Below, piece after piece: positions 61,150 through 64,000 of a DNA stretch of 64,000 nt. Location: contig NZ_CP045740.1 of assembly GCF_009650765.1 (NCBI RefSeq), forward strand, positions 3,510,001 through 3,574,000, in the 5' to 3' direction. The first letter of the stretch is position 1; the number at the start of each line of letters is the position of its first letter. The stretch is from Streptomyces sp. SUK 48 (GTDB taxonomy: Bacteria; Actinomycetota; Actinomycetes; Streptomycetales; Streptomycetaceae). Both the position numbers and the translations under genes were made by a program. The notes under the pieces are model-generated. The model saw only the letters and a program-made list of their open reading frames with translations. It searched no databases and was not told the DNA's origin.

Positions 61150-61493
61150 TGGCCGCGCTTCCGGTGTTCCGGTGGCGGCTCGCCCCGGACGGCTACGCCA
61201 CCCGCCGACAGCTCCGCGCCCGCGGGCTGCGGCCCGGTGGCCAGTCGGTGGCCGCCCAGTTGGAGCGCCCGCGCCGTCGGCGCGGGCCGCTGGTCGCCTA
61301 CCTCTACCGCGTCGACCTCGCCCAGCCCGTGCGGCCCATGACCGAGGCCCGGTGGGCGGCCCTGGCCAAGGCCAACCGCGCCCGCCGCATGTGCCCGGCC
61401 TGCGGCCGTGACGCCGGCTACGTCATCCCCGCCTCGCTCGGCGCGTGCGTGCCCTGTGCCTTCCCCGACCCCCAAGCTCTGAGGAGTGCCTGA
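61149..61493 (+). CDS. RRQRL-motif-type zinc-binding protein
   Basis: 114 residues from MAALPVFRWRLAPDGYATRR. The segment ATRRQLRARGLRPGGQ is followed by CPACGRDAGYVIPASLGACVPC, a four-Cys zinc site. It is a small protein regularly found in AICE transfer regions. A GTG one codon upstream is an alternative start that overlaps the spdB-like stop. Confidence 0.75.
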   Translation: MAALPVFRWRLAPDGYATRRQLRARGLRPGGQSVAAQLERPRRRRGPLVAYLYRVDLAQPVRPMTEARWAALAKANRARRMCPACGRDAGYVIPASLGACVPCAFPDPQALRSA

Positions 61494-61494
61494 C

Positions 61495-61812
61495 ATGGGC
61501 AAGCCCGATACCCGCCGTCTGGACAAGGCGATCCGCGAGGCGGAGCGCAAGCTTGAGGCGGTCCGTAACCGGGAGGTGTGGCCGCTGGACGGGCGCGAGC
61601 GGCGCGCTGTGCTCGGCGCGGTCGCTTCCGGCGCCTACAGCCTGCACCGTGGCAACGGCACCGCCCGCGCCGACCGGACCTTGGACAGCACGTGGCAGAG
61701 CGCCGAGACCCGCCTCGTCGCCGAGATCACCGCGCTTCAGGTCGAGCGTCAGCGCGTCGTGAACGAGGCCGCCGCCGACCGCGCGGCGAAGAAGTCCTCC
61801 GGGTGGTGGTGA
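61495..61812 (+). CDS. Hypothetical helical AICE protein
   Basis: 105 residues, MGKPDTRRLDKAIREAERKL, with two helical charged segments that could form a coiled coil. It begins one base after the previous stop. Function unknown. Confidence 0.7.
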   Translation: MGKPDTRRLDKAIREAERKLEAVRNREVWPLDGRERRAVLGAVASGAYSLHRGNGTARADRTLDSTWQSAETRLVAEITALQVERQRVVNEAAADRAAKKSSGWW

Positions 61813-61988
61813 GCGTGGACCCCAACGACACGCCTCCCGGCGAGTGCCCGCAGTGCTGGCGGCACGCCTACGACTCCCGCAACGCCCACCGCCACCTGGG
61901 CCCGCGTGAGGACTGCCCGGAGTGCGTGGACCACATGGTCAACGGCTGCCCCTACATCGTGCCCAAGAAGCAGTCCCGGTGGTGGTAG
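61809..61988 (+). CDS. Small zinc-finger protein of the AICE
   Basis: 59 residues from a GTG overlapping the previous stop (alternative GTGs lie two codons either side). CPQCWRHAYDSRNAHRH and CPECVDHMVNGC give two Cys pairs with His, a likely zinc-binding fold. It is too short for most gene finders. Confidence 0.6.
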   Translation: MSVDPNDTPPGECPQCWRHAYDSRNAHRHLGPREDCPECVDHMVNGCPYIVPKKQSRWW

Positions 61989-62118
61989 CCGCCCGCCCCG
62001 GCGCGTGACCCGCCCACACCACCGCCCCGGGGTGGCCGCCCCTGCCACGGACCCGGCCACCCCGGCACCCCCCTCAACTTCCCGCCCCCCCTTTTGGGGC
62101 AGTCAGGAGTCTGCCGTC

Positions 62119-64000
62119 ATGAGCGGCACCGTCGTACCCCTGCACAAGGAACCCACCCCCGACCCTGAGCCCGAGGCCGGTCCGGTGACCGAGCTGACCG
62201 TGGTCCCCGACCCGCCCGCCGCGCCCCCGGTGCCGCTGTGGGTGCGCTCCGGTCGCACCGTCCGGGCGGCCGTCACGCACGAGAACACGCGCACGGCCGC
62301 CCGCGCCATGGCCCGCCACTCCCTCTACCTGGCCGGCGGGGCGCGGATCGTGGCTCGCCGCACTTGGGACGGCCGCACGGCCGCCCGCTACGAACGCATG
62401 CTCCGCGCGGCGGAAGCCGCGGGCAACCACGAGGCCGCCGCCGAGTGGGAAGAGCGCGGCCAGCGCTACCGCGAAGCCCGCCACCGCCGCCGCATGGACC
62501 TGCTCCACTCCCCCCTCGACGCGGCCAAGGGCGTCGGGATCAGCGCCGGTATGGGCGTCGGCGGCCTGGTCCTGCTCGGCGTCGCCATGGCCATTGCCAC
62601 CAAGGACCCCGGCGAGGTGGTCACCCCGCTGATGGCGGTCGTCAGGTTCATCGACCTCATGGTCACCATCGTGCGGGTGGTGTGGGGTCCCGCGATCACC
62701 ATCGGACCGTTCCTCGCCCTGCTCGCCCTCTGGTCCGTCGGCGCCCACCAGCACGCCGCCCCCAGTGGGCCCTGCCGCCCAACGCCCGCTCCGGTGAGGG
62801 CGAACCGATCACACCGTCGATCGTGGTCAAGGCCCTGCGCGACCTCGGCGTGCCCGCGCTGCGTAAGGCCATCACGGAGATGGGCGACGCCGGCGCCTCC
62901 ATGCTGTCCCCGATCACGATCGCCGGGTGCGGCGTCGAGGTCGACGTGACCCTGCCGTCCGGGGTGTCCACGAACGAGGTGCAGGGCAGGCGCCGCAAGC
63001 TCGCCGAGAACCTGTCCCGGCACGAGCACGAGGTGTTCGTCACCATCCCCCAGGCCGCGCGGACGGTCCGGCTGTGGATCGCGGACTCCGGGGCCCTGGA
63101 CGAGCCGATCGGCCCGTCCCCGCTCACGACCGACGACACCCTGACCGCCAACTACAAGACCGGCAAGGCTCCGTGGGGTCAGGACCTGCGCGGCGACGCC
63201 GCCGCCCTGAGCCTGTACCAGCGCCACCTCCTCGTCACCGGCCTGTCCAATCAGGGCAAGACCGCCGCCCTGCGCGCCCTCGCCCTATGGGCGGCGCTGG
63301 ACCGCACGGTGGAGTTCCGGATCGCGGACCTCAAGGGCGCCGGCGACTGGGCCATGTTCGACGGGATCGCCACCGTGCTCATCCAGGGCCCGGCCGACGA
63401 GCAGGTCATCGAGGCCACCGAGATGGTCGAGGGCCTGGTCGAGGAGATGAACCGCCGCATCGAGACCCGCCGCGCCAATCCCGACGCGGTGTTCACCCCG
63501 CTCATCGGGCTGGTGGACGAAGCGCAGGTGGCGTTCATGTGCCCGGCCGTGGACGACGACAAGCGCCCCTACGGCGGCTCCAAGGCCACCTCCCGCTACT
63601 TCATGGCCGTGCGCAAGGTCCACAACCAGGGCCGCGTGGTCGACGTGCTGATGTGGGAGGGCACCCAGGACCCCACCGACCAGAACCTGCCCAAGCTGGT
63701 CCGCGAGGGCGCCCACACCCGCGCCTCCCTCGCCCTGGGCACCGAATCGCAGGCCGTCATGGCACTCGGGGAGAAGGCCGTCAACGGCGGCGCCGCCCCG
63801 CACCTTCTGCGCCAGGGACTCGACAAGGGCACCCTCGTCGTCGCCTCCGACGGCATCGAGATCCCCAAGGGCCAGACCTCCATCACCGTGCGCACCCACT
63901 TCATCAACGACACGGACGCCAAGGCCATCACCGACCGGGCCAAGGCCCTGCGCGACGGGGTCACCACCCTGCACGGCATCGACCGCGGGGAGGAACGCGA
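62119..64000 (+). CDS. traB: TraB-type DNA translocase (FtsK/SpoIIIE), frameshifted and cut by window edge
   Basis: Moves double-stranded DNA between hyphae in AICE conjugation. It begins MSGTVVPLHKEPTPDPEPE; membrane segments lie at about residues 140-160 and 180-205. At about 62757 the frame is lost: after HAAP the sequence continues in another frame as QWALPPNARSGEGEP. Adding one C to the C5 run restores it. Then come the ATPase motifs: Walker A TGLSNQGKTAAL and Walker B LIGLVDEAQV. The C-terminal part, with the DNA-recognition domain, is outside the window. Confidence 0.85.

Larger units (their letters stand above)
54735..64000 (+). mobile_element. Actinomycete integrative and conjugative element (AICE), left part
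   Basis: It begins at the tRNA-Tyr attachment fragment and runs beyond the window. Contents are a DUF2335 protein, methyltransferase, GntR regulator, DUF6284, SpdB-type proteins and a TraB (FtsK-like) translocase. Integrase, excisionase, replication genes and the second att site are not in the window and should be to the right. Confidence 0.85.

Overview
The window is high-GC actinobacterial DNA, almost certainly from a Streptomyces chromosome. The evidence is the gene order of the ribosomal and RNA polymerase loci, GTG and TTG starts (tuf, rpsL, rplA, rpoB), the SpdB/TraB-type transfer genes, and families such as DUF397, DUF5753 and DUF1023.

Layout. (1) 1-12352, minus strand: the S10-spc ribosomal superoperon, transcribed rpsJ-rplC-rplD-rplW-rplB-rpsS-rplV-rpsC-rplP-rpmC-rpsQ-rplN-rplX-rplE-rpsZ-rpsH-rplF-rplR-rpsE-rpmD-rplO, then secY-adk-map (map is cut by the window edge). 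(2) 12767-19039: a variable segment with a lipoprotein / DUF1023 hydrolase / helical-protein operon, a DUF397 gene, a deletion scar where two divergent regulatory genes have lost their 5' halves, a membrane protein and a secreted protein. (3) 19136-23494, minus: the str operon rpsL-rpsG-fusA-tuf. (4) 23916-30264, plus: an accessory island between the str operon and rpoC. It holds a Crp/Fnr regulator, a class III nucleotide cyclase, a degenerate P-loop/HEAT-like protein, an SPFH-like protein, a Pycsar-effector-like membrane protein and an M48 metalloprotease. (5) 30322-43700, minus: rpoC-rpoB, rplL-rplJ, a lipoprotein, rplA-rplK, nusG-secE and tRNA-Trp. (6) 43959-54523: ordinary chromosome with an aminotransferase, adenosine deaminase, murB, a TetR/MFS pair, two MaoC-type dehydratase subunits, rpmG, tRNA-Met, tRNA-Thr, an amidohydrolase-like protein, a nucleotide-sugar-epimerase-type Rossmann protein and two small proteins. 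(7) 54735-64000: the left part of an integrative and conjugative element of the actinomycete type (AICE). It begins with a 3' fragment of tRNA-Tyr (attachment site), then DUF2335, a methyltransferase, a GntR regulator with three related operators, and the Spd/TraB transfer operon, which runs off the window.

The most interesting region is the island at 23.9-30.3 kb. The cyclase keeps the metal-binding and transition-state residues of class III cyclases. A Crp-like site (TGTGT-N6-TCACA) lies between the Crp gene and the cyclase. The cyclase C-terminus and the P-loop protein N-terminus carry the same short motif, which resembles the amyloid signalling motifs that pair bacterial NLR-like proteins with effectors. 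The operon also contains a membrane protein of the Pycsar-effector (PycTM) type. I read it as a candidate cyclic-nucleotide defence or stress system with a sensor, a messenger synthase, a membrane effector and a membrane protease. A second PycTM-like protein lies in the AICE.

Quality note: three genes (adk, the 13-kb lipoprotein and traB) are each broken by loss of one base in a G or C homopolymer. This pattern suggests sequencing errors rather than real pseudogenes.
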